The notes beneath the pieces were generated by a model. The model was given only the letters and a program-made list of their open reading frames with translations, was not told the origin of the DNA and searched no databases. Below, one piece after another: positions 49,210 to 61,600 of a DNA stretch of 64,000 nucleotides. The position numbers and the translations under genes were made by a program. How positions within the stretch are numbered: the first letter of the stretch is position 1; each line of letters starts with the position of its first letter. The DNA comes from Psoroptes ovis. Its lineage: Eukaryota; Arthropoda; Arachnida; Sarcoptiformes; Psoroptidae. The stretch covers positions 622,501-686,500 of the forward strand of contig PQWQ01000023.1 in the NCBI GenBank assembly GCA_002943765.1, given 5' to 3'.

Positions 49210-49382
49210 TTTGGTTGTCCGAAAAGTTATGGCCGATTTTCATTTTTTTTTTTTTAAAAGATGCGAGTTATCCTTTTCGGATATTATCGCTAAAGAAATT
49301 GAAAATTAAAAGATAAAAATTATGGCCGATTTTCATGATCAACTCAATTGATTAAGCGGAATGAACTTTTCGGACAAACTAA
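49210..49382 (-). mobile_element. MITE, type A, split by an insert
   Basis: Joining 49210-49243 to 49337-49382 gives a normal full-length type A copy (TTTGGTTGTCCG ... CGGACAAACTAA). The middle is an insert with one 17-bp repeat of the host sequence on each side. Confidence 0.85.
49244..49319 (-). mobile_element. Retroposed-looking 76-bp insert with poly(A) and 17-bp target duplication
   Basis: TTATGGCCGATTTTCAT occurs at 49227-49243 and again at 49320-49336. Between them, read on the minus strand, is a unique sequence ending in about 12 A. Target duplication plus poly(A) is the signature of target-primed reverse transcription. The 64 unique bases are not recognised. They include CTTTTCGGATATTA, which may itself derive from a MITE transcript. 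Confidence 0.6.
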
Positions 49383-50371
49383 TATTGTATGGAAGAGAAA
49401 AATCTTAATAAATTTTTATGAAAAACTTTTTTTTTACTATTTTTCTCCCAAAAATACATCGATTAAATATTAGTTCCATTTTTTTTTTTTTTTTTTTTTT
49501 TTGTTGCACTAATCATTATTGATATCGAGTTTTGGATAAATGCAAATACAAAAAAAAGAAGAAAATTAATTCTAATGTTTCTTCTCAAAAGAAACATCTG
49601 AGAATTTTTGGGAATAAAAAGTCAGAAAACTAAAGAAATCTCCGATATAAAGATTGCATTGATTCATACATTCGGATGCTGCTAATGTCGTTGAGAAAAA
49701 TTGCAAGAAAAAAATGAAAATTAAATGAGAAAAAGTCTACAAAAATATATTATTGGGAACATACAAGCGAATAAATGAGAGAAAAAAAACCGGCGACCAA
49801 TTATTTCCATAAACGATTTCATTTTTTCACAATATTAAAACATTTGTTGACATTTCGGTACATTTTTCGCTCTCTTTCTCTCTCTTACTTCTTGGTTAGT
49901 TTTTTCACAAATCATTGATTTTGAATTTTCCTTAGAATTGAATTTTCATTTTTTTCTTCTTTTGGTCATTGGAGAATTATCATTATTATTATTATTTATA
50001 TTTTCATATGTCATAATACTGGAAATAGTCTTGATATTAATAAATATTTGACTTACAACATTTATTTCATTTTTCGAGGATTTTTTTTCCAGTGTTGATG
50101 CCTTTCACAAATAATAATACAAGTTGGATGTGAAAATTTTCCCCAGAATTTTCTCTTTTTGGTTTTACAATTTCACAATATTTTTAGCTTTCGGGTTTTT
50201 CATTTCATTTGATTTTATTTATTTATTTTTCATTATATTTTCCGATATATTTCATCGAAATCATATGTAACTTGCCAGTAGTATTATTTTCAGCCAGATT
50301 ATGAGAGATGAAAATCGTTATAGAATTGTGAAATTGAGAATAATAATAATTTTTCCAGAAAAAAAAATATA

Positions 50372-50453
50372 TCAGTTTGTCCGAAAAGTTCATTCTGCTT
50401 AATCGAATAGAGTTGCCGAATGAAAATCGGCCAGAACTTTCCGTACAGCCTAA
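50372..50453 (+). mobile_element. MITE, type A
   Basis: Left end changed to TCAGTTTGTCCG; right end TTCCGTACAGCCTAA. Confidence 0.87.
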
Positions 50454-52223
50454 TATATGTGAAATATGTTTTGTTGATTTTTTTCATTTTTCCAGTTTTT
50501 TTTCAAAAATAAATTTTGCTTCACAGATTTCAAATATTTCATCATCATCATTTTCACAAAATTAAAAATTAACAATCATTTTGTTTCGTATTGTAAACCA
50601 TAGAATTTCATATAATAATGATCATACTAATGATGATGATGATGATTATAATTTTTAAATTTTTTTTGAGAACAATAATTTCATTTCATTTTTTTTGTTC
50701 AACATCATTATTATTTTTCTTTGTGGAGGATTGCTTTCATGTAATTTTTCAATGGAAAAATCCATTGAAAAATTTCATATTTTTTTCTTTCCGTCATTCA
50801 ACGAAAGTATTGTTATTGTTGCTGTTTATTATTGATCGATTCAATCAATCGACAATATTCTTCTTCATTTCATTTAAATTGTTTTCATTTTCATTTTCAT
50901 TCATTTTATACCAATTTTTCATATTGTTATTTGAAGATTATTATTTCGGTTGTAGTAATATTTTTCAGTTGTTTTTTTTTTGTCTAAAATACAATTTTTT
51001 AACAAAACAAATATCAATCCATCTATCTATCTATATATGTGAATTAGAAGATATTGAAAATAAAAATACAAAAAAATGAAATAATGTTTGTTTTTACCAG
51101 CTTTTTACTTGTTTTTTCAGTTCTCCATTGTAATTTCTCATTGCTTTTCATGCTTTTTGATAGAATGATGATAATAATAATAATAATGATAATATTGATT
51201 TTTCATCATCATCATCATCATGATCATCTAGAATCTAGATCATCAATTTTTTTGTTATTGTTATTGTTTTGTTTTGTTGGCTGGTTGGTATTATTTTCAA
51301 TAATATTCTTCATCATCATCATCAGCATCATCATTATCGTCATCGTTTTGATGCTTGTTATCTCATACAATTCATTTTTTTTTCCAATTTTTTTTTCGCT
51401 GGAAAACATATATCAATGGATGTTCGTTCTCTTCTCATTTTCTTCAATTCTTCATTTCTTTTACCCAGTTTTATCATTAATTTTTCATCAATTTCAATAC
51501 TATTGTTGCTTGCATTTGTTTGTTGGTTTTATTTATTTATTCATTCATTTTTTTTGTTTATGTTTGCATCAATCTTTAGCATTTCTTTTACTGGATGGAT
51601 TTTCATATTTTTCAATTTATTTGATTTTTTCGTAATTGCTTTGGATCAATTTCGAACCCATTCCCAAGTTGTAACTGATCTAAAAAAAATTCGAATTTCG
51701 AATCCTAATAATTCTCTAGAATTATCCAATTCGACTCAAGTCGCCATGATTCGGTGGAAATGGATTTTTTTCTCATGATTTCCTTTGTTTATCTTAAGAA
51801 ATTTTGGAAAAAAATTCAGAAAAATTGAAGAAAATTAAAAGTTTTCCTTCAAAGACAAATGAGTCATTTTGCATAAATAACAACAACAACATCATCATGA
51901 TCAGTCGAACAAAAATATGTCACATTTAAACTCTTAGAATATAAAAAAAAAATAAGAAAAAACTTTGGCTCAAAAAAAAAAGACAATGAAAAATGTCACA
52001 TCTAAGATATAAATAAGACAAGAACCTTGGAAAAAAACAATAATTTTTTTTTCTGGTGAAATACTGATTTCGATATGAACTTTTTATTTCATTTCATTCA
52101 TTTTTTTCATTTTCATTATTTGAATCATCTTGATTCAGATGATTTAAACAAGAAAACGAATTGAAAATGGATGAAAAAAATTGAATATAAAAAGTTTGTA
52201 TTTCGAGTTATTTATTCATTCAT

Positions 52224-52305
52224 TTAGGCTGTCCGAAAAGTTCATTCCGCTTAATCACAATAGAATTGCCTCTGAAAATTGGCCAGAACTTTGCGGACAA
52301 CCTAA
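52224..52305 (+). mobile_element. MITE, type A
   Basis: TTAGGCTGTCCG ... TTGCGGACAACCTAA; core CGCTTAATCACAATAGAATT. Confidence 0.92.
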
Positions 52306-52503
52306 TGTTTATTTATTATTTTCCAACATCTTCAGTTGTTTTCCAGTGAAAAAACAAAATAACTAAGCCAAAAGACAACTGATTATCTTAAAGAATTGTG
52401 ATTTCGAAATAAGTAAATAACGAACAAACTAAGAAATAAATAAATAAATAAATGATTCCATTGATAATCGAGAATAGAAGATGAAAATTCATAAAATAAA
52501 ATA

Positions 52504-52585
52504 TTAGGTTGTCCGAAAAGTTCTGGCCAATTTTCAGAGGCAACTCTATAGTGATTAAGCCGAATGAACTTTTCGGACAACCTAA
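52504..52585 (-). mobile_element. MITE, type A
   Basis: Canonical ends. It lies 198 bp from the previous copy in opposite orientation and shares its unusual core variant (AGAGGCAACTC versus GCCTCTGAAA), so the pair is probably parent and daughter. Confidence 0.92.
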
Positions 52586-52784
52586 ATAAATGAATATCTT
52601 GTAGTCTATATTTTTTCATTCAAAAGAAATGAAATTCTGAATAAAAAATGATGATAATCATAAAATAAAATTCTAAATCATTTCGGATGATCATCAGAAT
52701 TCAAAGACAACAAAAATATTGTCTCTCTGTGTGTTCAAGTGAATTTTTGGGGGCAAAATTTCTGAAGAAATTATTGTTCATTCA

Positions 52785-52866
52785 TTAGGTTGTCCGATAA
52801 GTTTTGGCCGATTTTTTTAAATAATTCCCTACAATATAATCGGCAAAAACTTTCCGGACAACCTAA
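52785..52866 (-). mobile_element. MITE, type B
   Basis: TTAGGTTGTCCGATAAG ... TTTCCGGACAACCTAA; core AATTCCCTACAATATAATCG. Confidence 0.92.
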
Positions 52867-53033
52867 TATTTATTTGTTTATATTTTCGACTCAAACAAAC
52901 AAATAAATGAATGAAAAAAATAAAAAGTTTGACATAAACACACACAACACAGCAAGATTTATGGTCATTAAATTGAAATTGATAAAATGAAATGAATGAG
53001 CAACGAATGAATGAATGAATGGGACTTAATGAA

Positions 53034-53118
53034 TTAGGCTGTCCGAAAAGTTTTTGCCGATTATATTTTGTAGGGAGTTGTGACAAAAATCGACGAAAAC
53101 TTATCGGACAGCCTCTAA
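53034..53118 (+). mobile_element. MITE, type B
   Basis: TTAGGCTGTCCGAAAAG; right end CTTATCGGACAGCCTCTAA with two extra bases. Confidence 0.88.
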
Positions 53119-54258
53119 ATATATTTCATAGAGATTTAGAATTTCACAGACACATATAGAAATATGGAGCCCCAGAATAAATGAATGGAAATTTCAGATC
53201 AAAATTTTCACCAGAAAAAAATAAATAAATAAATGAATAAATAAATAAATAAATATGCATGCATTTACATACCATATATGACCATTTATTATTATTTTTT
53301 TTGGGAGAAAAATACAATCCTTTTACTACGAATTTTACATTGTTTATGATTCATATCAACCAACCAACGAATTCAATGAATGAACGAACATGGACGTATA
53401 TGGAACATCATCATTAATATTTTGGCTCATTTTTGATTGTTGTATCTTTTTATTATTGTTTCTGATGGGTTCTCTGGTGATCTTTGCATCTTTTGTTGTA
53501 TTTAGCTGAATTTTACATTAATTTTAATCATTCAATGTATTTCAATGTTTTTCACGTGAAACAATGAGAAATAATATCTCGTCAAAATCATCATAGAATT
53601 CTGGGGCCTCAAAATTGAAAACATTGAAATTTTATATATATTTTTCAACATTTTTCAAAATGCACTTCGAAAGGTTATGACGTTCATATTTCATTGATTA
53701 GGATTTATTAATTTTCGAATGAATTCATATTTCAAATTTCAAAATTTGAAAATTTTAAATTTTCAAAAATTTTCCACTTTGTTTACATTCTACGGTGGCA
53801 AAGATTTCTCGGAAACTTTTCATTTCTGAGAAAATTTTCCCCTTTTTTGAATTATTACAGTGAAGAAAACTTTTCGTTTTGATCTGAATTCAATTCTATT
53901 GAAATTATTTAAATTATTTCAGGCCAAAGTCCAATGGTTTGATATTCTACTACTTGTGTACCCTATATATTCTCGATTGAAAATGAATAGACTAGACCAC
54001 AAACAGCAAAAATCTTTAAGAAATCGAAAATCAAACAAACCAAAAAACTGAAAATCTCAGAATCTTATTCTTTGTCGATCGGCCATCTCTATTTTTCGAG
54101 TGAACAACACCGAGACCGAATCGAAGACTAAGAAATGAATTTCGGGTCGAATACCGAAGATTTCAGCATTAAAATTCAATGAAACTCGAAATTTTGAAGA
54201 AAGAAAAATACTTGTGTTGACATACTTGAAAAATATTTAAATAAGCTGGTATGGTTTG

Positions 54259-54372
54259 TCATATAGAGAGATGGACGCTATTATTGTTGTCCAGTGCATT
54301 GATGGCGTAGGTAGGCTGATGGTAGGCGGCCAGGCCATCGATGGCTGAATGGTAAACAACCAAAGATTTCAT
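54259..54372 (-). other. G+C-richer 37-codon frame, status unknown
   Basis: In an AT-rich region the minus strand reads MKSLVVYHSAIDGLAAYHQP and on to a stop with balanced codon use. It has no signal peptide or family match that I can see. It could be a small gene, a decayed exon or chance. Confidence 0.15.
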
Positions 54373-55037
54373 GGTAAACAAGCGAGAAAAATTTCCATGG
54401 AAAAAATTCAATTTTTTTTGACAAAAATAGAAATCAATTGAAAATGTCAATGACAAAATGGAGAACCATAGAATTCTAGAATTTGGTCCAAAATGGTCAT
54501 TGTTTACATTACCATATCATTGATTCATTCATTCAAATTTTAGAATTCAAACTGCTGTATACATTTGTATTGTACACTATCTGGTCCACCACCATTTTTC
54601 AATTCTACAATGAATAATATCCGAAACACAAATAATATTCGGAAACTCGGGAATTTTGAAAAATTTTAAAAAATCAAAATTTACTTGATTTGATTATCGC
54701 CCTAAAGGGCCTGCACTAAAGGCCCATCGGGCCCATGGACCAGTAGAAAAAATTCAAAATTTCAATTTTTTTTTTTTCAAATTTCATCGATACTGTCAAC
54801 TTATGTGTGTCTATGTGTGTATAAGACATAGTATAACTGTAAGAAGATATGGAAGAAAATGGTTGGCCACACACACACACAGAGAGAATCAATCAATTTA
54901 TTCATATCATCAGCAAAATTCGAGGAGAGAAAATTCGGTTTCTAAGGCTTAGGCCTCTGCATTCTACGGTCCTTGCGGGTGCTTGCCGGAATCGGGATGT
55001 TTTTTTCAAGAATTTTTCGGAAAATACTCAAAGATTT

Positions 55038-55077
55038 GGAAATTTTTCCCGGAGAAATTTTTCCGGGAAAAATTTCC
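55038..55077. repeat. 15-bp G+C-centred inverted repeat
   Basis: GGAAATTTTTCCCGG and its exact reverse complement with a 10-base spacer. Same TTTCCCGG core as spots near 7108, 28850 and 30465. Confidence 0.8.
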
Positions 55078-55264
55078 GATTTTCCCCAAGAACAATCTCG
55101 ACAATTTTTTCTGTCAAAATCGTCATATCGATATGTTAGTATCGCGTATCTGCGTCAAGGCAAATGTCTACGAAATGAATGTCTTGAAAATGATTCGATG
55201 AAAATTTTCTTCTGAGAAAAATTTCTTAGAAAAACAAAAATTCGGTTTCAATTATCGGAAATTT

Positions 55265-55307
55265 TTTGCCCCCCAAAATTTTTCGGCTAAAAATTTTGGG
55301 GGGCAAA
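55265..55307. repeat. 19-bp perfect hairpin with C6/G6 stem
   Basis: TTTGCCCCCCAAAATTTTT and its exact reverse complement, spacer CGGCT. A very stable fold in an AT-rich region. Confidence 0.85.
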
Positions 55308-55778
55308 GCAATCTCTTTGCTTTGCTTGTCCACAGCTCATCACTGTATTTTGTTTGTTTGTTTATTCTGTTTCAGCTAGAAAATCATGGCAAATCAATTT
55401 CTTCTCATTTTCTTAGTTCTCATAGTGTTTTTGTGTGAAAAAAAATAAAAATAAAAAAACAAATAATCAAAAATCAAAAACTATCAGAGACGAGAAAATA
55501 CATCGAAAAAGCGATCGATATGTTCTTGAATGAAATGAGAAGATTCTCAAGAATTTCAAGATTCTTAGAACTCGAAAAATTCTTAAGAAAAAGCGTAAGA
55601 AATGTTAAATAAGGCTTCCGAAGGGAGCCTTGCGAGCGCAAAAGGTTGATTTTGTCGCAGAATGCTTGTTGTTTTCTTACAAAATATAACAAGATTTGTA
55701 ATTGTGTGTGATTGAATGAAAGATGTGAAATGGTCTTAGACGCCTAAAGTCTGTTGGAAATGAAAAATGATTGTATTA

Positions 55779-55863
55779 TTAGGTTGTCCGAAAAGTTTAT
55801 TCTGCTTAATCACAATAGAGTTGTTCATGAAAATTGGTCAGAACTTTTCGGAAAACTTTGTAA
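55779..55863 (+). mobile_element. MITE, type A
   Basis: Good left end at TA; right end decayed (CTTTTCGGAAAACTTTGTAA). Confidence 0.87.
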
Positions 55864-55931
55864 ATAGTCAAAAGAGGGGAGTCAAATAAATAAAAGAGTT
55901 ATCTTCTCTAATCATAGAAATTAATCTTAAA

Positions 55932-56013
55932 TTAGGTTATCCGAAAAGTTCTAGTTGATTTCCAATGATTTTCTACGACGATATAATCGGCAAAAACTTT
56001 CCGGACAACCTTA
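55932..56013 (-). mobile_element. MITE, type B
   Basis: TTAGGTTATCCGAAAAG ... TTTCCGGACAACCTTA; core TTTTCTACGACGATATAATC. Confidence 0.9.
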
Positions 56014-56316
56014 TGTCCTAAATTCATGAATTCGAATTATACAATGAAATGAAATGAATCGAAAGAGTTGAGAAAAAGTTTTAAATTTCTTAAGATTTCT
56101 TGAAAAAATTTCAAGAAATTCTAAAATTCAAATAAATTCATTCATTTGGTTAAACTTTGAAGAACTTTAAATCATTTTTTGGCCCTCTCTTTTAAGGGTT
56201 TCATCCTCATCATTTCATTTCATTTCAAAGTTGTTGTCTCAAAAACAACTTTGCTTAAAAACTTCTTTGAATAATCATCATCATCATCAGCATATTTATT
56301 ATTATAATCATTATTA

Positions 56317-56395
56317 TTAGGTTGTCCGAAAAGTTCTGGCCGATTTTTCAATGCTTTTCTATGATAATCGGCAAAAATTTTGCGGACAACCTTAA
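56317..56395 (-). mobile_element. MITE, type B
   Basis: In an ATT repeat. Shortened core (CTTTTCTATGATAATCGGC). Confidence 0.9.
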
Positions 56396-56603
56396 TATTA
56401 TCATGATTATAATAATATTCTATTCGATGACTTATGACTTGAAATTTTTTACATGACAAGATTATTATTTCATATTTATTATTCTATGTAATATGTGTGT
56501 ATTTGAAACTAGTAAACTAAACTAAACTAAACTGGAAAATGAAAAATCACAAAATGAAAACGGAAAAACAAATTATTTATAAACCATACAAACCATACAG
56601 ATA

Positions 56604-56687
56604 GGAGGTTGTCCGATAAGTTTTTGCCGATTTTTTCATAATTTCTCTATACGATATAATCGGCAAAAACTTTTTTGGACAACCTAA
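56604..56687 (-). mobile_element. MITE, type B
   Basis: Left tip changed to GGAGGTTGTCCGATAAG; right end TTTTTTGGACAACCTAA. Confidence 0.88.
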
Positions 56688-56848
56688 TACATACGATTTA
56701 TTTGGACACAAAAAACATTTATTATTCCCAGAAAATTCACCAAAATTTCTACTAAACATTAATAAATAAATAGTCATATATATACGAGCTTTTTAAGCAT
56801 TCAAAGGCTATACTTACTTGAATTCTGTGTGTGTATAAACGAATGTAT

Positions 56849-56929
56849 TTAGGTTGTCCGAAAAGTTCTTGTCGATTTTCCCGCATATTTTCTATGATAT
56901 AACCGGTGAAAACTTTTCGGACAATCTGA
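56849..56929 (-). mobile_element. MITE, type B
   Basis: TTAGGTTGTCCGAAAAG ... CTTTTCGGACAATCTGA. Confidence 0.9.
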
Positions 56930-57195
56930 TATATTCATCATTCAAAGCCCTGATTTTCACAATATTTTCAATTCACGAAATTTTAGATTTCAGATACATT
57001 TTCATGGCCAAATTTCTACTTGTTTTTTGTGTGGAAACAACTTGAAAATAAAAGTAAGGGGGTATGATGAATGAATGAATTGTCATTGATTTGAATTCAT
57101 TTTTGTTAGTCATCAAACAACTTTGAATTTTGAATGCTTTGATTTGTTGAATGAAAATTCAATGCTTTTGCTTCAAGTCTAAATGAATGAATGAA

Positions 57196-57276
57196 TTAGA
57201 TTGTCCGATAAGTTTTTGCCGATTTTCTCATAATTTCCTACGTATATAATCGGCAGAAACTTTCCGAACTACCTTG
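57196..57276 (-). mobile_element. MITE, type B
   Basis: TTAGATTGTCCGATAAG; right end decayed (TTTCCGAACTACCTTG). Confidence 0.87.
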
Positions 57277-57348
57277 TATTTGTATTTATTATTGGTTGAT
57301 TTTTCAATGTGATTTATTAGTGCTGCTGCTGTACACAATGAATAATAT

Positions 57349-57428
57349 TTAGGTTGTCCGGAAAATTCTTACCGATTTTCTAATTATTTTCTACGATATA
57401 ATCGGCAAAAACTTTACGGACAATCTAA
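57349..57428 (-). mobile_element. MITE, type B
   Basis: TTAGGTTGTCCGGAAAA ... TTTACGGACAATCTAA. Confidence 0.9.
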
Positions 57429-57778
57429 TAATAGTTCATCTGATTATTCATTGGTTTTCGAATGTTTACTTTTCATTTCATTGATTTATAAATGAATTTT
57501 TTTTTTCATTTCATTTGGATATCATTGAAAATGAATGGAATGAATGAATGCAAATTTGTCATCGTATATTCATTTGCTGCTTTCATTTCATTACACCAAA
57601 TGAATATTTGAAAATTATCATTCCATCATCATCATCATCGAATGCAAATCATTGGAAAAATAATGATGAATTTCAATGTGAATAATAATAATGGTAATTA
57701 TTCAAATTTTGATCAATATATATGCATCACAAACATTGAGAACTTTGTTTCTCTTCATTTTGGCATGAAAAATATATA

Positions 57779-57858
57779 TACGGTTGTCCGGAAAGTTTTT
57801 GCCGATTATACTGTAGGGAATTGTGAAAAAATCGGCAAGAACTTATCGGACAATTTAA
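57779..57858 (+). mobile_element. MITE, type B
   Basis: Left tip TACGGTTGTCCGGAAAG in a TATATA run; right end CTTATCGGACAATTTAA. Confidence 0.88.
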
Positions 57859-57903
57859 TATATTTCAATTCTGATTTTGATCCTTGATGTATTATTATTA
57901 TTA

Positions 57904-57979
57904 TTAGGCTGTCCGTAAAATTTGGGCCAATTTTCATAAGCAACTCTATTAAGCTGAATAAACTTTTCGTACAACCATA
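57904..57979 (-). mobile_element. MITE, type A
   Basis: In an ATT repeat. One of only two A copies right of 52.7 kb; the core lost about six bases and the right end is CTTTTCGTACAACCATA. Confidence 0.87.
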
Positions 57980-58085
57980 TATTTGATTTTGCATCTTGAT
58001 TTTTTCTTTTTCATTTTCATTAATAAATAATTAAAATTCGTTATTTATATTTGCCACCAAATTCATTATTAGAAATTCATTGATA

Positions 58086-58168
58086 TTAGATTGTCCGGAA
58101 AGTTTTTGTCGGTTTTATTGTGTAGAAAATTCATTGGAAAATTGGCAAAAATTTTTCGGACAACGTAA
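58086..58168 (+). mobile_element. MITE, type B
   Basis: TTAGATTGTCCGGAAAG at TA ... TTTTTCGGACAACGTAA. Confidence 0.9.
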
Positions 58169-58459
58169 TATTATTTGCCATTATTATTTGCGATCATCAT
58201 CATCATCATCATCATCCATGTGATTATTTACAAATGATTAAATCAATTTTATGCAAATCAAAATTTTCGAGTTCTTCTTTGTTTTTTATTTTGTTTTTCT
58301 GGGCCCCGATATATTCGTTATATTTTTCAAGTGCACTATTTTGAAGCAGCAATTTTATTTCAAGTGCTTTCGTTTACCAATTTCAATTTTCAATTGAATT
58401 TGATCCATATCATAATTTGTATATGCGTCTGTATTCTTGAATCGATGTTTGATGATATA

Positions 58460-58541
58460 TTAGGTTGTCCGAAAAGTTCTTGCTGATTTTTCAATGATTT
58501 TCCACGGATATAAACGGGCAAAAACTTTGCGGACAACCTAA
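58460..58541 (-). mobile_element. MITE, type B
   Basis: Canonical ends and TA flanks; core ATTTTCCACGGATATAAACG. Confidence 0.92.
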
Positions 58542-58794
58542 TATTAATGATTCGTCATGCACATTAATTAGCATTTTTTTACCCAGTCATTGTTATTCAA
58601 CGATTGAATATTATTTCACTAAAATAATTATAAATAAATATATATTTGCCAAATTTGCAATCAATAATAATTAATTAGAATCAAGACAATGAGACAAAGA
58701 GTTGAAAACAAAATTTGATTACTTACTTGTTTATTGTAAACTACGTAGAATTTCGTAGAAATATCCAGCCATTGACAATGTTGTAATATAATTA

Positions 58795-58907
58795 TTACTT
58801 TGAAATTCTTAAATTTGTCTTCGAAAATCTTAAATTTTGCTTCATTTCATACAAACTTCTTAAAGTAATTTCATCGACAATTTCATCATCATCATCATCC
58901 AAAATCA
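58795..58907 (-). other. Candidate terminal exon, minus strand
   Basis: A TTTTTACAG acceptor opens a 36-codon frame (ILDDDDDEIVDEITLRSLYE...) to a stop. The Asp run is an ATC microsatellite, so this may be chance. Confidence 0.15.
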
Positions 58908-58968
58908 CTGTAAAAATCTCAATTAAGAATTATCGTATTATATATAAAAACTCATCAATCAAATTCAT

Positions 58969-59000
58969 GTTAAATGTCATATATTTATATGACATTTAAC
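58969..59000. repeat. 15-bp perfect palindrome
   Basis: GTTAAATGTCATATA, two bases, then its exact reverse complement. Confidence 0.8.
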
Positions 59001-59547
59001 AACATTATTTGTCAATTTCCTCATACATGTACCATAGAGATTATATGACAAACGCTAAATAAATAAATAAATGGATGAATGAAAAGATAATCATCAGAAA
59101 TGTTGATGATGATGATCAATCTTGAAATATTTCATTTTTGTGTGTGTGTCTGTGTAAATCTGAACTGAATTTCATTCAATATTACTACTACTATTAGTAC
59201 CCTAAAATATTACAAAGATTCACATTGCCAATACACAATACACGATTGCAATTATCAATAATAATATTATTGAATGATGTATGATTTGATTTGATTTTGA
59301 TTTATATTGATATTAATACAATATTAATTCATATATCGTTATACACATACACACACATATAAGCATTTATATTGATATCTTCTTGTAAATTCTTCTTGTA
59401 TTGATGAATGATTATTATTTTCTTCGATTGATTATTATTATTATTATTATTACCATAATTGTAATTCTCAAACAACGATAACGATAATAATAATAATAAT
59501 AAATCAAAAATCACAAAATAACAATAATAAATGATAAATATATTAGT

Positions 59548-59630
59548 TTAGATTGCCCGAAAAGTTTTGGCCAATTTTTCAATTATTTTCTATACAATAT
59601 AATTGGCGAAAACTTTTTGGACAACCTTAA
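59548..59630 (-). mobile_element. MITE, type B
   Basis: TTAGATTGCCCGAAAAG ... CTTTTTGGACAACCTTAA. Confidence 0.9.
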
Positions 59631-60524
59631 ATATTATTTGCTGCTGTTGTTGTTTTTGTTGTTTCTAATAATAATACATATTTATAGACACACACACACA
59701 CACACAAACATCATTGATCTCAATGAACATTCATTGATCGTCGTTGTATGTGTTCAATACAATTATTATAAACATGTTTATTATAATTGTAAATCATTTT
59801 TTTCCTTCATCTTCTTCTTATATTGCTCAATACGATTCCATTCATGTTTACTTCATCATTCACCCAGCGTAATAACAAATGAAAAAATGGATCAAATTTT
59901 GATTTCACTTCTACCCATTTATCAATGCGCAGTTTTCATTGAAATCATTGAAATTTTGAAATTTTCGCCAGTTTTTCTTCCATAATTCTTCACTGATTCT
60001 CGTAACAAATTGCTTGAGTTTAGAGTTCAAAAATTCAAGATTATTTTCTCGGGCAAATTCTTGGTAAATTTTTCTTTCATCTGAATTTCAACCAATGTTA
60101 TGGATAATAATAAACAAATTTTGTAGACACGGAAAATAAATAAATTCTTACAAGAATATTCTTCGTCGTCGTATCGTCTTAGTCTTCATGTTTTACCCTC
60201 TGTGTGTGTGTCTTAGCGAAAATTTATTATCATCAATCAATCAATTATTGAATTATAAGACTAATACTGCTGGTAATAATAATGATAAACTTCTAGGCAT
60301 TCATTGTTGCTGTCGATTTATTCTTGTATTATTTGTATTTCAGATACAAATATCTTCGACAACAACAACAAAACAAACAGCAGCAGCAGCAGTATTTTGC
60401 GATCGTTACATTATTGTTGTCTTTCATTGGATTCAATGGAGAAATAGAAAAATTTGTATTTTCAAAATTTGAATTTATGCATTTTTTCTTTGCTTTTTTC
60501 TCTGCTTTTCATTCACTAAATATT

Positions 60525-60606
60525 AATGGTTGTCCGAAAAGTTTTTACCGATTTATTAATTGAAAAAACATTTTGGAAATTGGCAAAAACTTTTCGGACA
60601 ACCTAA
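60525..60606. mobile_element. MITE, type D
   Basis: Core AATTGAAAAAACATTTTGGA; left tip AATGGTTGTCCG, right end CTTTTCGGACAACCTAA. Confidence 0.87.
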
Positions 60607-61600
60607 ATATATGTATAAGGGGATATATATCATAATTTTGACATTCATAGTAATAATAACATGAATTTATCTTCTTTAATATTCATTTCAAAGACTATTC
60701 ACTTACTTTAAAAGCAGTACATATATGCATATGAATTCAATGCATTTGAAATTTTTCGAGTATTTTAAAAAAAGGAAAGGAAAAACATCTTAAAAATCTT
60801 TTTTTTTCTTCATCTTTTGTAGACACAGACATATGATATATATTCACATATGCATCATACACACATATCCGTGTGTACAAAAGTTTTCTTTCTTACTCTC
60901 TTTCACTATTAAAATGAATGATTATGATGAAATGATCCAGAAACTTGAAATAATAATAATAATGGGAAAAAAATCAAAATCTACTTACCAATTTCTCTAT
61001 TTTTTCCAACATTCAAAATCTACAATCGAACAACATTTACGTAAATCAACAAACAGTCAAAGTATTGCCATAAATAGAAGAAAATATCGCCTTTGGCAAT
61101 ATTTTCGGCTGCTGTTCGGTACGGTTGGTTGGTTGATTTACTCCATTTATTATTATTCTTGTTATTATTCCTGTTGTTATCATTGTTTTTTGAAGTATTA
61201 CCAAACATGTGAAAACGCCAATATTTGCTTGTTATCCGAATCGGGGAACAAAAAAGTGAAAAATTTTTTTGATTTATAGAAATTTTCTTCCCTTTTCTTT
61301 TCTTCACAAAGCTTTAGGCTCTGGAATGTTATTCTTGTTATTCAATGTTGAATAATAAGAAATAATAATAACAATAGTAATAAGAGAACGAGAAGAATTC
61401 AAAAATTTTTTTGAACAAAAGCGAAATATTCAAATTCTTCTTCTTCTTCTTCTTCTTATTCTTTTCTTGAAAATTCTGGCATTTTTCATCTTTCATTTTC
61501 ATTTTTTTTTTCTTCTCTTATTTTGCTACTTTAAATTGAATAATAATAATACCAGAAAAAAGAATTGTACAAATTATTATTATTTGTTATATTATTATTA

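Noticed and set aside
50618..51778. Three overlapping long plus-strand ORFs of 153-193 codons
   Set aside because: All are Phe/Ile/Leu/Ser runs created by a T-rich strand; overlapping frames are open at once, with no domain and no coding-like codon use.
60833..61279. 148-codon ORF
   Set aside because: Low-complexity, AT-driven, overlaps an open frame on the other strand; no motif.
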